Numbered from the stretch's first letter, positions 46,259 to 56,302 are shown. The stretch: DNA of 64,000 nucleotides from Sedimenticola selenatireducens (GCF_007625115.1 NZ_VMNH01000024.1:62001-126000), one strand, 5' to 3'. Numbers and translations are program-made. Notes: generated from the sequence alone by a model not told the origin.

Positions 46259-46975
46259 TCACCCATTGTAGAAATAACGAAAAAGTTCTCTGCTTTTAAG
46301 CGGCTTATCACCAAGGTAGAAGCCTAGTATCGCTCTAAGTAAGTTTCTGGCCTCGCGCAACTGCTCAGGAAGTAACAGATTACGCGATTGTAATAATAGC
46401 AGCGTTTGGCCACAGATGGCATTCTCATTCTTAGCCGCACAGGCCCCGAGACCCCTTTCCGGTATAAAGTGATAATATCCTTGAGGATCTACAGGAGTTT
46501 GATTGTCCATATCCTGGTCAAGCGCTATGCCATACCCCAACTCATCCAGCAGATCGAGCTCAAAGTAACGCAGTTTGGCCTCATCAATGCCATTTTCAGT
46601 TAATTGGCGTATTTGTTCAGTATAGGTGTGGAAAAGTTGTTCGTGCGGATCATTCCGTTGTAACAGACGCATCAATAGTTCATTCATATAAAAGCCACAA
46701 TAGAGTGACTTCCCTTCTAAATGGCGCATCTTACCATCCGCTTCATATTGCGTAAGGGTCTTCACCTCGCCTTTTCCACTCCAACAGATTTGCAGTGGAA
46801 CAAAAGGCTGCAACAATGATGATTGTGACTTTCCTCGTCCTTTTACACCCTTCACAATCGCAGGGAAGCGGCCCTGGTTCTCAGTGAAGCACTCGACGAG
46901 TAGACTACTGTTGGAATAATTTCTGCTGTGTAACAGAAAGGCCGGTGAAAAAAGGTTCGCGTTGGAATGGCTCAA
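46259..46975 (-). CDS. recO: DNA repair protein RecO
   Basis: 238 residues, mediator of RecA loading with RecF and RecR. The N-terminal OB-fold begins [20 protein letters not shown] and the rest matches RecO in length and pattern. The start is TTG at 46975, overlapping the era TGA as TTGA. TAG and TGA stand in frame directly upstream, and no ATG follows before conserved residues, so TTG is well supported. Confidence 0.93.
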   Translation of the reverse strand: MSHSNANLFSPAFLLHSRNYSNSSLLVECFTENQGRFPAIVKGVKGRGKSQSSLLQPFVPLQICWSGKGEVKTLTQYEADGKMRHLEGKSLYCGFYMNELLMRLLQRNDPHEQLFHTYTEQIRQLTENGIDEAKLRYFELDLLDELGYGIALDQDMDNQTPVDPQGYYHFIPERGLGACAAKNENAICGQTLLLLQSRNLLLPEQLREARNLLRAILGFYLGDKPLKSRELFRYFYNG

Positions 46976-47871
46976 TCACTATAACCCAGCCGAGACAGTG
47001 CCCCTTCATCACTGGACCAGCTCTTTTTAACTTTAACCCAAAGCTGAAGAAACACTTTTTTATCGAAGAATTTTTCCATCTCTTTTCTTGCTTGGGTGCC
47101 GACAGCCTTTAAGGCTTCTCCCTTTGCACCAATGATGATGTTTTTCTGCCCCTCACGTTCAACCCATATCAAGGCGTGAATGCGGTACAGGTTTCCCTCT
47201 TCCTCAAACTTCTCTATCTCAACCGTGAGAGCATAAGGAATCTCTTTTGCATAACGCTGTGTGAGTTGCTCACGCACTAATTCTGCGGCAAAGAAACGCT
47301 CTGATCGATCAGTGAGCTGGTCTTCTGGAAAATAGGGAATACCTTCAGGCAAAGCGGCCATGACCTGCTTTTCCAAAGGCTCAATATTGTCGCCCTTGCG
47401 TGCAGATAGCGGGATCACAGTCTTAAAATTAAACCGATGGGTAGTGGCTTCTAGATAGGGCAGCAACTCTTCCTTGTTCTTCACAGTGTCAATTTTATTG
47501 ACCAGCAAGAGCACTGGAATATCCAAGCGGGAAACGGTATCTAAGACTGCCTGATCTTCATCATTCCAACGCAAGGCCTCGACCACAAACAGAATCATAT
47601 CGACATCGGCCAAGGCGGATCTCGCTGTGCGATTAAGATAGCGGTTCATTGGCTGGTCGCCCCGCTTGTGAATACCGGGAGTATCTACATAGATGATTTG
47701 TCCTTCATCTGTAGTTTTTACACCGAGTATACTGTGGCGTGTAGTTTGTGGCTTATGGGAGGTTATCGCCAGCTTCTGCCCTATCAACCGATTGAGCAGT
47801 GTAGATTTACCAACATTCGGTCTTCCAACAATCGCGCAATAACCGCAACGGCTGTTCAGTTTTTCAGACAT
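46972..47871 (-). CDS. era: GTPase Era
   Basis: 299 residues: G1 GRPNVGKST, G3 DTPGIHK and G4 NKID of the Era GTPase domain, then a C-terminal KH domain (NIIIGAKGEALKAVGTQ). Era binds 16S rRNA and helps assemble the 30S subunit. ATG 47871 overlaps the rnc end by 8 bp; a TTG six bases further upstream is less likely. Conserved rnc-era-recO order. Confidence 0.97.
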   Translation of the reverse strand: MSEKLNSRCGYCAIVGRPNVGKSTLLNRLIGQKLAITSHKPQTTRHSILGVKTTDEGQIIYVDTPGIHKRGDQPMNRYLNRTARSALADVDMILFVVEALRWNDEDQAVLDTVSRLDIPVLLLVNKIDTVKNKEELLPYLEATTHRFNFKTVIPLSARKGDNIEPLEKQVMAALPEGIPYFPEDQLTDRSERFFAAELVREQLTQRYAKEIPYALTVEIEKFEEEGNLYRIHALIWVEREGQKNIIIGAKGEALKAVGTQARKEMEKFFDKKVFLQLWVKVKKSWSSDEGALSRLGYSD

Positions 47872-48541
47872 TATCAAGTTGCCTCAGGAATTGACTCGCC
47901 GCATCTTGCTCGGCCTTTCTTCTACTCGTACCAAAACCTTCAGTGCGTAAATTCAGCGTAGCGACTTCGCAACTGACAGTAAAACACTGTTCGTGCTGCT
48001 CCCCAGTAATGCTCACGATTGTGTAAATGGGGAGTTGGTGTTTCTTTGCTTGCAGAATCTCCTGCAATCGGGTCTTCGGGTCTTTTTGCTGAGACTTTTT
48101 TGATAAACCAGCCAGTTTTTCATCAAACAACTTTAGAATAATCTCGCGAGCACGTTCATAACCACCATCAAGATATATGGCTGCAAAAAGTGCCTCAACG
48201 GCATCGGCCAGAATAGACCCTCTCGAATGTCCCCCGCTACGAAGTTCACCAGGGCCCAAATTGAGATAACTTCCTAGCGCCAATTGCCGGGCGATCTGTG
48301 CCAAGGAATCCCCCTTAACCAAGGCCGCGCGTAGGCGGCTTAGCTCCCCTTCATCTGCTTCGGGGAAATTGGCAAAAAGATAATCAGCGATGACGAAGCC
48401 CAGTATGGCATCGCCAAGAAACTCAAGTCGCTCATTATTGATACTGCCTGCACTGCGATGCGTTAATGCGGTTTCTGCAAGCCCTTGGTTAATGAAGCTA
48501 TAACCAATAGATCGGCTCAATCGTTCTAACGGCTCTCTCAA
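47864..48541 (-). CDS. rnc: ribonuclease III
   Basis: 225 residues: an N-terminal catalytic domain with NERLEFLGDAILG (acidic metal ligands) and the second acidic site DAVEALFAAIYLDGG, and a C-terminal dsRNA-binding domain (about 155-223). It cleaves double-stranded RNA, including rRNA precursors. The start is TTG at 48541, overlapping the upstream stop as TTGA; the length from here is the family length. Confidence 0.96.
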   Translation of the reverse strand: MREPLERLSRSIGYSFINQGLAETALTHRSAGSINNERLEFLGDAILGFVIADYLFANFPEADEGELSRLRAALVKGDSLAQIARQLALGSYLNLGPGELRSGGHSRGSILADAVEALFAAIYLDGGYERAREIILKLFDEKLAGLSKKSQQKDPKTRLQEILQAKKHQLPIYTIVSITGEQHEQCFTVSCEVATLNLRTEGFGTSRRKAEQDAASQFLRQLDNV

Positions 48542-48915
48542 TTTGAAATCAGCTCTTTTTGCTCAGAGAAAGAGATTAGAAGTTCCATATTACCAACCAG
48601 CTTTTTCTGTACGGTATAGGTGATATCGATCTTCATTACACCAGGACTCTTCTTGACGGTAACGTGTTCACTCTTAAGGTCATAGACCCCATTGATGTCC
48701 AGCCGCTTCATGATCATGCTCTTCACTTCTTGAGCTGAGCGCTTGGTGATCAACGGTTCTTCTTCCAGTGCTTCCACCACATCTTTGACGGTCAGATTTT
48801 CCAGATAAATGGGGATAATCCGCATTCCCAGAAGTGCGAAAAATATCACCAAAGCAACCACCGTCATCCAACCAGTAAGGGTCATCCCTTTCTGTTTTGC
48901 CAGTAATCCGTTCAT
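48538..48915 (-). CDS. DUF4845 membrane protein
   Basis: 125 residues with one N-terminal transmembrane helix (about 17-37) and a periplasmic remainder. DUF4845 proteins are often found between lepB and rnc in gammaproteobacteria; function unknown. ATG 48915 follows a strong ribosome binding site (GGGGAGAG). A longer reading frame to 49083 would overlap lepB and is rejected. Confidence 0.88.
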   Translation of the reverse strand: MNGLLAKQKGMTLTGWMTVVALVIFFALLGMRIIPIYLENLTVKDVVEALEEEPLITKRSAQEVKSMIMKRLDINGVYDLKSEHVTVKKSPGVMKIDITYTVQKKLVGNMELLISFSEQKELISN

Positions 48916-48959
48916 CTCTCCCCCTGATCTGTTTTTGATTATTCGATTATCCGTGATTA

Positions 48960-49778
48960 TCAGTTTATGCCATTCCCGAGGCGATCCCAAGTAATGGGAA
49001 AATCGGGTCGATTTGAGTCCCAGTTCATCCAGATGGCAAACGCCTTGCCGACCAAAAGATTCTCTGGGACAAGTCCCCAGCATCGGCTGTCATTGCTGTT
49101 ATCCCGATTATCACCCATAGCAAAGTAGTGGCCTTCTGGTACGGTAAGGGGGCCACGCATCAATACCTGACAACCATATCCAAAATCGGGCGCCATGGGA
49201 TTGATGAGGATCTCATGTTCAACATCGCCAAGACGCTCGCTGTTTTTCAATGCACCAGTCTCTCTGACACCGCTGCCTACGCCTGTATAGACTTCGATAT
49301 GTGACTGGGCCTGCGCCTCATCATTAACATAAAGGGTTTTATTCCCATAACTGATGACGTCTCCGGGCACACCAATTACCCTTTTAATATAGTCTACACG
49401 CGGATTTTGCGGGTATTTGAAGACAAAAACGTCTCCCCGCTTGGGCAGATCAATCTCAATCACTTTCTTATTGAGTACGGGCAGGCGAATGCCATATGAG
49501 AATTTGTTCACCAATATGAAGTCACCCACCAGGAGCGTTGGCATCATCGACCCTGAAGGGATACGAAATGGCTCCACTACAAATGAACGCAACACCAATA
49601 CTGCCAATATTACTGGAAAAAATGACCGTGAATATTCAACCAATAATGGCTCTTTGGTTTTTCCGCCATCAATCGTCCGCATTTGACGTTTGGCGGCAAA
49701 AAAAAGGGCATCTATTAGCCAAATAAACCCGGTGATAAAGGTCGCAATGACAAGAAAAAGTGGAAAATCAAAATTCAT
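48960..49778 (-). CDS. lepB: signal peptidase I
   Basis: 272 residues: two N-terminal membrane helices, then the periplasmic catalytic part with the Ser in IPSGSMMPTLLVGD and the Lys in RVDYIKRVIGVPGD, and the C-terminal GDNRDNSNDSRCWG. It removes signal peptides of exported proteins. In the conserved lepA-lepB order, 50 bp after lepA. Confidence 0.97.
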   Translation of the reverse strand: MNFDFPLFLVIATFITGFIWLIDALFFAAKRQMRTIDGGKTKEPLLVEYSRSFFPVILAVLVLRSFVVEPFRIPSGSMMPTLLVGDFILVNKFSYGIRLPVLNKKVIEIDLPKRGDVFVFKYPQNPRVDYIKRVIGVPGDVISYGNKTLYVNDEAQAQSHIEVYTGVGSGVRETGALKNSERLGDVEHEILINPMAPDFGYGCQVLMRGPLTVPEGHYFAMGDNRDNSNDSRCWGLVPENLLVGKAFAIWMNWDSNRPDFPITWDRLGNGIN

Positions 49779-49828
49779 AGGTTATTCCAACCAGATACAA
49801 GCTGCTTAAATGTAGGCCAGTGAGTCGA

Positions 49829-51634
49829 TTAATTGTCTTTTCCAACACGTAACACCGCAAGAAATGCATCTTGAGGGATTTCGACCCGACCTACCTGTTT
49901 CATCCGTTTCTTACCCGCTTTCTGTTTCTCAAGCAATTTACGTTTGCGGGTGATATCACCCCCATAACATTTTGCAATGACGTTCTTACGAAGCGCTTTT
50001 ACCGTTGTTCTAGCGATAATCTTACTGCCGATAGCGGCCTGAATAGCCACTTCAAACATCTGTCTGGGGATCAGCTCTTTCATCTTCGCCGTGATATCGC
50101 GTCCACGCGCTTCACAGTTATCCCGATGCACAATAAGCGACAAGGCATCCACATGCTCACCATTAATCAAGATATCAAGCTTAACCAGATTGGCCACCTG
50201 GAAACGCTTGAAGTCATATTCAAACGATGCATAACCGCGACTGACTGATTTCAAACGATCGAAGAAATCGAGTACCACCTCATTCAACGGTAATTCGTAA
50301 GTAGCCTGAACCTGCCCACCTAAATATTGGAGGTTTTTTTGCATGCCGCGCTTTTCAATACAGAGGGTGATCACGTTCCCGAGATGAGCCTGCGGTACCA
50401 ATATATGCGCCTCGATAATCGGTTCGCGTATCTCGGCAATATGGTTTGGTGCGGGTAAATTGGCCGGATTATCCACCATAACCACTGTACCGTCTGTCTT
50501 TTCTACTTCATAGATAACAGTGGGTGCCGTAGTAATCAGGTCAAGATCATACTCACGCTCAAGTCGTTCTTGCACAATTTCCATGTGCAGCATACCCAAA
50601 AAGCCACAGCGGAATCCAAACCCAAGCGCTTGGGAGGTCTCTGGTTCATAGTGCAGTGCGGCATCATTCAACTTCAATTTCTGCAAAGCATCACGAAAGT
50701 TTTCATAATCATCAGAACTGACAGGATAGAGCCCAGAAAATACCCGCGGGCGCATCTCTGCAAATCCTGGGAGTTGTGTCGCGGCCTTATTATCAGCAAG
50801 GGTGAGCGTATCGCCTACAGGAGCGCCGTTAATCTCTTTGATACCAGCAATAACAAAACCAACCTCGCCGGGCCCCAAGCTCGGTCGATTTTCACGTTTG
50901 GGGGTAAATACACCGACTTTTTCAACCTGGAAAGACCTGCCTGTTGACATGATTAGCATCTTGTCTTTTGGCTTTATTCGTCCGTTCATTACGCGTATCA
51001 AAGAGATGACACCAACATAGGAATCAAACCAGGAGTCAATAATCAACGCCTGAAGCGGTTTCGTATCGTCTCCCTGAGGCGGAGGAACAAACTCAACCAA
51101 CTGCTCCAACAGCTCAGGAATTCCGACGCCTGTTTTGGCACTGACCTTTATCGAATTATGTGCATCAAGCCCAATAATCTCTTCAATCTCAGTAATGACT
51201 CTTTCTGGTTCCGCCGCAGGCAGATCAATCTTATTCAGTACAGGCAATACCTCGAGACCTTGCTCAATGGCGGTATAACAGTTGGCAACGCTTTGTGCCT
51301 CAACACCCTGGGCAGCATCCACCACCAACAATGCACCTTCACAGGCCGCGAGTGAGCGTGATACCTCGTAGGAAAAATCGACATGCCCTGGAGTATCAAT
51401 AAAATTGAGTAGATAGGTTTTGCCGTTGGGGTGCTTGTAATTGAGGGTTACACTCTGTGCCTTGATGGTGATCCCTCGCTCCTTCTCAATATCCATTGAA
51501 TCAAGCACCTGCGCGGACATTTCGCGGTCGGTGAGCCCCCCACACAGGTGTATGAACCGATCGGCGATGGTCGACTTACCGTGATCGATGTGAGCGATGA
51601 TGGAAAAATTACGAATATGCGAAAGATCTGTCAT
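49829..51634 (-). CDS. lepA: elongation factor 4 LepA
   Basis: 601 residues, ribosomal GTPase that back-translocates or rescues stalled ribosomes. G1 [17 protein letters not shown] and NKIDLP of the GTPase domain, and the LepA-specific C-terminal domain (GAKCYGGDI-like [19 protein letters not shown]). I start it at ATG 51634 ([11 protein letters not shown]), the family start; six upstream codons read MCSILF and are unlikely. Confidence 0.97.
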   Translation of the reverse strand: MTDLSHIRNFSIIAHIDHGKSTIADRFIHLCGGLTDREMSAQVLDSMDIEKERGITIKAQSVTLNYKHPNGKTYLLNFIDTPGHVDFSYEVSRSLAACEGALLVVDAAQGVEAQSVANCYTAIEQGLEVLPVLNKIDLPAAEPERVITEIEEIIGLDAHNSIKVSAKTGVGIPELLEQLVEFVPPPQGDDTKPLQALIIDSWFDSYVGVISLIRVMNGRIKPKDKMLIMSTGRSFQVEKVGVFTPKRENRPSLGPGEVGFVIAGIKEINGAPVGDTLTLADNKAATQLPGFAEMRPRVFSGLYPVSSDDYENFRDALQKLKLNDAALHYEPETSQALGFGFRCGFLGMLHMEIVQERLEREYDLDLITTAPTVIYEVEKTDGTVVMVDNPANLPAPNHIAEIREPIIEAHILVPQAHLGNVITLCIEKRGMQKNLQYLGGQVQATYELPLNEVVLDFFDRLKSVSRGYASFEYDFKRFQVANLVKLDILINGEHVDALSLIVHRDNCEARGRDITAKMKELIPRQMFEVAIQAAIGSKIIARTTVKALRKNVIAKCYGGDITRKRKLLEKQKAGKKRMKQVGRVEIPQDAFLAVLRVGKDN

Positions 51635-51677
51635 GAATAGAATACTGCACACTGTGCCCTGAAATGAGTTATGGCAG

Positions 51678-51683
51678 ATTATA
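51678..51683 (-). promoter_or_regulatory. -10 element upstream of lepA
   Basis: A perfect TATAAT on the minus strand 44 nt before the lepA ATG, just after the terminator of the upstream operon. No good -35 is seen. Confidence 0.4.
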
Positions 51684-51706
51684 CTTTAAGGAAGTCTTGT
51701 AACTGA

Positions 51707-51741
51707 CTAAAAAAACGGAACTTTTTAAATAAAGTTCCGTT
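51707..51741 (-). terminator. rho-independent terminator after the rpoE-rse-mucD operon
   Basis: An 11-bp perfect stem (arms AACGGAACTTT and AAAGTTCCGTT, 51714-51741) with a 6-nt loop, followed on the minus strand by TTTTTAG. It separates the envelope-stress operon from lepA. Confidence 0.9.
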
Positions 51742-51813
51742 GTTTATTCCACGAGTGCATCTGATATAACGAAGGCTACATGATACCCCAGAATGCCCGT
51801 TACTCAAATAGCA

Positions 51814-52068
51814 TCATCCGCTAGGCATTAGGCTGTCCAAGTATTTTTCCAAAGCGATTGGATCGAGGTAGTAATTACAGATGATCTGTTCACCAGAGGC
51901 CAAGACGGGGATCAGTGTTCCAAAGCGTTCAATCAACCCAGGATCATGGTCCACATCCGACAACACTATCTCGAAAGATCGCTGCTCCTGGATCTCCCGC
52001 AACTGGTGCCACATGTCTTCACAGAGGTGGCACCCGTCACGATAATAGAAAACCAGCGGTTGATTCAC
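51814..52068 (-). CDS. glutaredoxin-family protein
   Basis: 84 residues with a thioredoxin-like start and a CHLC redox motif (DGCHLCEDM), plus the cis-Pro in TLIPVLASGE; the DUF836/glutaredoxin-like subgroup. It follows mucD by 5 bp and ends before a terminator. It may serve the envelope-stress response by thiol reduction, but its partner is unknown. Confidence 0.9.
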   Translation of the reverse strand: MNQPLVFYYRDGCHLCEDMWHQLREIQEQRSFEIVLSDVDHDPGLIERFGTLIPVLASGEQIICNYYLDPIALEKYLDSLMPSG

Positions 52069-52073
52069 ACGCC

Positions 52074-53513
52074 CTACTCTTTGGGTACTTGCAGTGCAAT
52101 GAATCGACTCGCATTACGACGATGAATAAGGACCGCAATATTACCGCCTTTGGGTAGGCTTTTCATCGCGGCTTTGAATTCATCAAGATTAGAGACTCGG
52201 ATCCGGTTAATCATCTGAATGACATCGCCCGGTTCAATTCCCGCACTCTTTGCGGCTCCCGGCGTGACAGATTCGACAAAGACGCCTTTGACACCTTCAA
52301 GCTTGTGTTGCTCCCTGATGTCTTTGGTCAAATCGACTACATTCATTCCAAGTGGTTCCGCATTCTGTTTTATCTGCGCCTCAGCATCACCCTGGGCCAA
52401 GTCCCCTTTCAACTCACCGATATTGACGAATACCGTTTTACGCTCGCCATTGCGCAGAAGCTCAATCTCAGCCGGTTTGTCAACACGACTGGCACCAACC
52501 AGATGCTGCAACATGGATGAGCTTTCCAGCCTGGTACCGTTAAATTTCAAGATGACATCCCCGGCCTCAATGCCGGCCTTTTCCGAAGGGCTATCCGGCA
52601 TTACACGGGCAACCAAGGCACCATAAGGGTGCTTCATACCAAAAGATTCAGCCAACTCGCGGGTCACATCCTGAATCATTACCCCGAGCCAGCCTCGCGT
52701 CACATGACCACGCGTCCTCAGTTGATCAACCACGTTCATCGCCAGTTCAATTGGGATCGCAAAAGAAAGCCCCATGAAGCCACCTGTGCGACTGTAGATT
52801 TGTGAATTGATACCGACCACTTCTCCATCCAAATTAAACAAAGGCCCACCGGAGTTACCAGGATTGATGGCCACATCGGTTTGGATAAAGGGAACATAAT
52901 TTTCATTGGGCAGACTACGCCCTTTAGCACTCACTATCCCCGCCGTGACCGAGTGATCAAATCCAAAGGGTGAACCGATAGCCAATACCCACTCACCCAC
53001 TTTCAGTTTGCTGGTGGTGCCAATTTTTGCCGCAGGCAATCCTTTGGCATCGATCTTTAACAGTGCAACATCGCTGGTTTTATCCATGCCAATCACCTTG
53101 GCGATGTATTCGCGGCGGTCACTGAGTCGGACCAATATTTCGTCCGCACCATTGACCACATGAAAATTGGTCATGATGTAACCATCATCTGAGATAATAA
53201 AACCCGAGCCTAATGAGCGCGCGTCATACTCACGAGGCTCCTGCTGCTGTCCTAAACCTTCACCGAAGAAATGGCGGAAAAATTCATTAAATGGACTTCC
53301 CTCAGGAAGCTCGGGTATTTGAAACTCTTTATTGAGGCGGTTGCTCGATGTTTTGTGCTGTTTTGTGCTGATATTGACAACAGAGGGGCTGTTGGCCTCA
53401 ACTAATTCCGTGAAGTCTGGAAGTGATCTGGCTTGCACTAAAGCGGATGAAATTAACAGCAGTAGAAGTATCAAGAGTGAAGTAAAGCGGCGCTTGGACA
53501 ACAAGGCGTTCAT
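52074..53513 (-). CDS. mucD: periplasmic serine endoprotease MucD/DegP-like
   Basis: 479 residues: signal peptide (about 11-28), catalytic triad His in NFHVVNGAD, Asp in KTSDVALLK and Ser in INPGNSGGPL, then two PDZ domains (about 270-360 and 385-475). MucD in Pseudomonas degrades misfolded envelope proteins and restrains sigma-E. The start is ATG 53513, with CAGGAGC at a suitable distance; the upstream frame to 53582 lacks signal-peptide features. Downstream of rseC. Confidence 0.95.
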   Translation of the reverse strand: MNALLSKRRFTSLLILLLLLISSALVQARSLPDFTELVEANSPSVVNISTKQHKTSSNRLNKEFQIPELPEGSPFNEFFRHFFGEGLGQQQEPREYDARSLGSGFIISDDGYIMTNFHVVNGADEILVRLSDRREYIAKVIGMDKTSDVALLKIDAKGLPAAKIGTTSKLKVGEWVLAIGSPFGFDHSVTAGIVSAKGRSLPNENYVPFIQTDVAINPGNSGGPLFNLDGEVVGINSQIYSRTGGFMGLSFAIPIELAMNVVDQLRTRGHVTRGWLGVMIQDVTRELAESFGMKHPYGALVARVMPDSPSEKAGIEAGDVILKFNGTRLESSSMLQHLVGASRVDKPAEIELLRNGERKTVFVNIGELKGDLAQGDAEAQIKQNAEPLGMNVVDLTKDIREQHKLEGVKGVFVESVTPGAAKSAGIEPGDVIQMINRIRVSNLDEFKAAMKSLPKGGNIAVLIHRRNASRFIALQVPKE

Positions 53514-53544
53514 GGATTGCTCCTGTAATTGGATACAGATGTTT

Positions 53545-54021
53545 CTAATCGATTCCGTTGATGATCTGGACTCTGTTGGCATGTCGGAGTATTACCGCCT
53601 GCAAAGAACTGTTGCGTCTGTTCCTGCTGGCAAACCCGCGCAACCAGTATAGTCCACCCAACAGACCCAGTAGACCGCAAATGATCGAGAGTGGTTCCGT
53701 CGATTTAAAATTGAATATCTCTCCCAACCACTGACCCAGCAATGCACCCGTTAACAAGGTAAAAAGCGGCAGGATATAAAACAGGAATGAGGCACGAGTC
53801 AGCGCCGACTCATCCAGACCAACAACCACGCGGTCGCCCGTCACAGCACCAATAGGATTTAATACTTCGACCAAATTGCGTCGATTGCCAAACACCTTGG
53901 CAAGTGCAGATGTACCGCAAGTACTCTTGGCTTCACAGCCGCCACAACTACTCTGACGCTGTGTTTCAACCTGCGCAAATTCACCCTGGGTTGCCGTTAC
54001 AATGGCCGTCTCTTCTATCAT
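53545..54021 (-). CDS. rseC: RseC/MucC family protein
   Basis: 158 residues: an N-terminal domain with several Cys residues (SSCGGCEAKSTCG), then two transmembrane helices (about 83-123). RseC proteins influence sigma-E and iron-sulfur or electron-transfer pathways. The gene lies between rseB and mucD. The Cys-rich SoxR-reducer-like domain is as expected. Confidence 0.93.
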   Translation of the reverse strand: MIEETAIVTATQGEFAQVETQRQSSCGGCEAKSTCGTSALAKVFGNRRNLVEVLNPIGAVTGDRVVVGLDESALTRASFLFYILPLFTLLTGALLGQWLGEIFNFKSTEPLSIICGLLGLLGGLYWLRGFASRNRRNSSLQAVILRHANRVQIINGID

Positions 54022-54032
54022 CGGTTTATAAG

Positions 54033-54998
54033 TTATTGGGTAATTTTAATAGACCGTGCAATCTGTTGGACCGTTAATGCAGGTACTTCTCCAACAGCCG
54101 TTACATTGAAACCGTTTACCTCACTACCGTATGCATTGATAGTTCCCATGGCAGAACTACCTAATAATCCATCATCCAGCGCTTTTTCTACATAGACGGA
54201 GAGGGATGCAAGTCCATCCGATACGACAAAGTGATCAATGCTGCCATCATGCTGATCCGCTTTTCGTTTCGAATGGAGTGTTACCATGTAGCCTTTGGGT
54301 AGATCACTGAATGACCAGGGTGATGTATTGGAGGCATTGACTGCTGTACGGGGTTTTTGCTGTACCCAGTCATAATACTCTTTCCCTTCAAGTGAAATCT
54401 CTGCAATGTCCCTACTGCTGGAATGAACCTGTAGATGAGTAAACATCAATTGTGAGACGGACTCACCCGACACAGTCAGCATGTCGGTTTTAAGAGGCAG
54501 TGCATTCTCAATATCAAGATAGACACGATAACCATAGCGGTAGCCATCTCGGGGCATAATAGCAACGACCCGGGCAGGTCGCCCAGCCACACGCTCTTCC
54601 CCGAGCAGATGAAAATCATAGAGGTCTGAAAGTTGGCTGATGTCTACTGAAAAAACAGCCCGAAAGCCCTCACCCGTTACTCGCTTACCAATGGAGACTG
54701 ATTTTACATCGGGGGCAATGCAAGTTACCGAGGCATTATCGCGAAACACCTCTCTTGCTACACCGTTCAGAGAGATGAGACGCTCCTTTTCTCCGCCCTG
54801 ATCGGCCGAATGCACAATACGCATACTCTCCAACTGGCCATTATGCAGAAACACAAAGGTCCCTTCATAACTGAGTGAATGGACCGCGTTAACCATCCGC
54901 TGCAACCAACCTTTGACATCGTTTTCACCATTGCTGGCAAAACCACCGTGCGTCACTGCCACTAACAACAGGGATAAAACAATTTGTGGTACGCTCAT
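54033..54998 (-). CDS. rseB: sigma-E factor regulatory protein RseB
   Basis: 321 residues with an N-terminal signal peptide. Periplasmic partner that binds RseA and protects it from DegS, sensing outer-membrane damage. It matches MucB/RseB in length and pattern (YEGTFVFLHNGQLESMRIVHS near the start). Five bp after rseA. Confidence 0.94.
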   Translation of the reverse strand: MSVPQIVLSLLLVAVTHGGFASNGENDVKGWLQRMVNAVHSLSYEGTFVFLHNGQLESMRIVHSADQGGEKERLISLNGVAREVFRDNASVTCIAPDVKSVSIGKRVTGEGFRAVFSVDISQLSDLYDFHLLGEERVAGRPARVVAIMPRDGYRYGYRVYLDIENALPLKTDMLTVSGESVSQLMFTHLQVHSSSRDIAEISLEGKEYYDWVQQKPRTAVNASNTSPWSFSDLPKGYMVTLHSKRKADQHDGSIDHFVVSDGLASLSVYVEKALDDGLLGSSAMGTINAYGSEVNGFNVTAVGEVPALTVQQIARSIKITQ

Positions 54999-55003
54999 AA
55001 GCC

Positions 55004-55633
55004 TTATCTGTCAGTGTCGTAACTGACGAAACTGGTATAGGGAATCACACCAATACCGCCCGGCGCTACATACTCATTGTGGTCAATGAGGTAACGGTTA
55101 AGCTTGGATTCAACCTTTGGTTTGGAGAGATTCTTCCACCGAGAACTGGATTGTACGAGATAGGGTGCTGCCTGCGTTTCAGGTGCCTGTATTTGTGGCA
55201 GACTATTTTCTACGACTAGCTGAGGACTGACGTCTGATACAGTTCCGGACATTGGAGGAAATGCAATGACGGTAATAGCGGCAACAGATGCAGCCAACAG
55301 CCCACCACCGGCCGTCTTTAACCAGCGAGCTCTATAACGCGGATTGCGTGAGATCGGGACAGGTTGTTGATGATCACTCGAGCTTTCAATCGCTTCATTG
55401 TCCAGCTTTGCCCGAACCCTATCGGCAATGGATTCAACTGATAGCCTGACCGCTTCGCCTCGCATGGCATCACCGATAAGGTGGTAATGGTCCCATTGTT
55501 GTCGAAGTGAGTCATCGCCCTGAAGATAATCCAAGGCGTTCCGAGCCTCTGTAAGGTCTAGCTCATTATCCAAGAGTGCTGAGATCTGCTCATTGATATT
55601 GTCTGTCATGTTGTTATCCGACCGGGTCGACAT
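55004..55633 (-). CDS. rseA: anti-sigma-E factor RseA
   Basis: 209 residues from ATG 55633 (AGAAG upstream); ATG 55609 is an alternative. The N-terminal cytoplasmic anti-sigma region (INEQISALLDNELDLTEARNALD) is typical of RseA/MucA, followed by one transmembrane helix (about 105-125) and a periplasmic C-terminus that RseB and DegS would contact. It holds RpoE at the membrane in unstressed cells. Eighteen bp after rpoE. Confidence 0.93.
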   Translation of the reverse strand: MSTRSDNNMTDNINEQISALLDNELDLTEARNALDYLQGDDSLRQQWDHYHLIGDAMRGEAVRLSVESIADRVRAKLDNEAIESSSDHQQPVPISRNPRYRARWLKTAGGGLLAASVAAITVIAFPPMSGTVSDVSPQLVVENSLPQIQAPETQAAPYLVQSSSRWKNLSKPKVESKLNRYLIDHNEYVAPGGIGVIPYTSFVSYDTDR

Positions 55634-55651
55634 ATAACTTCTGTTTAAATA

Positions 55652-56227
55652 CTAGCCAAGAAGCGGCTGCAATCTTGCATCTATGGCTGCGCGGGCACGA
55701 AAGATTCTCGATCTTACCGTGCCGACTGGACAATCCATTGCCCGGGCAATTTCCTCGTAGCTGAGCCCTTCCAGCTCTCTGAGCGTAATAGCGGTTCTCA
55801 GATCTTCAGGCAACTCATTGATAGCCTGTTTCACGGTCTCAGCAATTTCACTCTCCAGCAGATGATTTTCTGGGGTCGCATACTCCTTTAGTCGCATCCC
55901 CACATCAAGCTGCTCGGCGGTTTCCGCATCGATATCAGAACTGGGCGGCCGGCGTTTCATGGCCACAAGATGATTTTTTGCCGTGTTAATAGCGATGCGA
56001 TAGAGCCAGGTGTAGAAAGCACTCTCCCCTCTAAAATTGGGTAGTGCCTTATAGGCCTTGATAAAAGCTTCCTGGGTCACATCAAGCGTCTCGCTGTGGT
56101 CCCGTACGTACCTGGAAATGAGATTGGCCACCTTTTGCTGATACTTCAGCACCAGCAGATCAAAGGCTTTCTTATCTCCACGCTGTACACGTTCGACCAA
56201 TTCCTGGTCTAGTTGTCGCTCACCCAT
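55652..56227 (-). CDS. rpoE: RNA polymerase sigma factor RpoE (AlgU)
   Basis: 191 residues, ECF sigma factor of the envelope-stress response. Region 2 (FDLLVLKYQQKVANLISRYV and the DVTQEAFIKAYKALPNF block) and region 4 (LEGLSYEEIARAMDCPVGTV) are complete. It is divergent from nadB, as in E. coli, and is followed by rseA-rseB-rseC-mucD. A sigma-E-type promoter lies upstream, consistent with autoregulation. Confidence 0.97.
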   Translation of the reverse strand: MGERQLDQELVERVQRGDKKAFDLLVLKYQQKVANLISRYVRDHSETLDVTQEAFIKAYKALPNFRGESAFYTWLYRIAINTAKNHLVAMKRRPPSSDIDAETAEQLDVGMRLKEYATPENHLLESEIAETVKQAINELPEDLRTAITLRELEGLSYEEIARAMDCPVGTVRSRIFRARAAIDARLQPLLG

Positions 56228-56274
56228 CAGGGCTTATCCCCTGAATGTGGCAAGCTCCGCTTAATACTTATTCT

Positions 56275-56302
56275 GATTGACAGCATGTTGTGTGATAAGT
56301 TC
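56275..56302 (-). promoter_or_regulatory. sigma-E autoregulatory promoter of rpoE
   Basis: On the minus strand, -35 GAACTT (56302-56297), a 16-nt spacer and -10 TCAATC (56280-56275) match the sigma-E consensus GAACTT-N16-TCtgA/TCAAA well. It lies 48 nt upstream of the rpoE ATG, so the sigma factor should drive its own operon. Confidence 0.7.

Noticed and set aside
48538-49083. Longer start for the DUF4845 protein at 49083
   Set aside because: The extension overlaps lepB; a strong ribosome binding site precedes ATG 48915.
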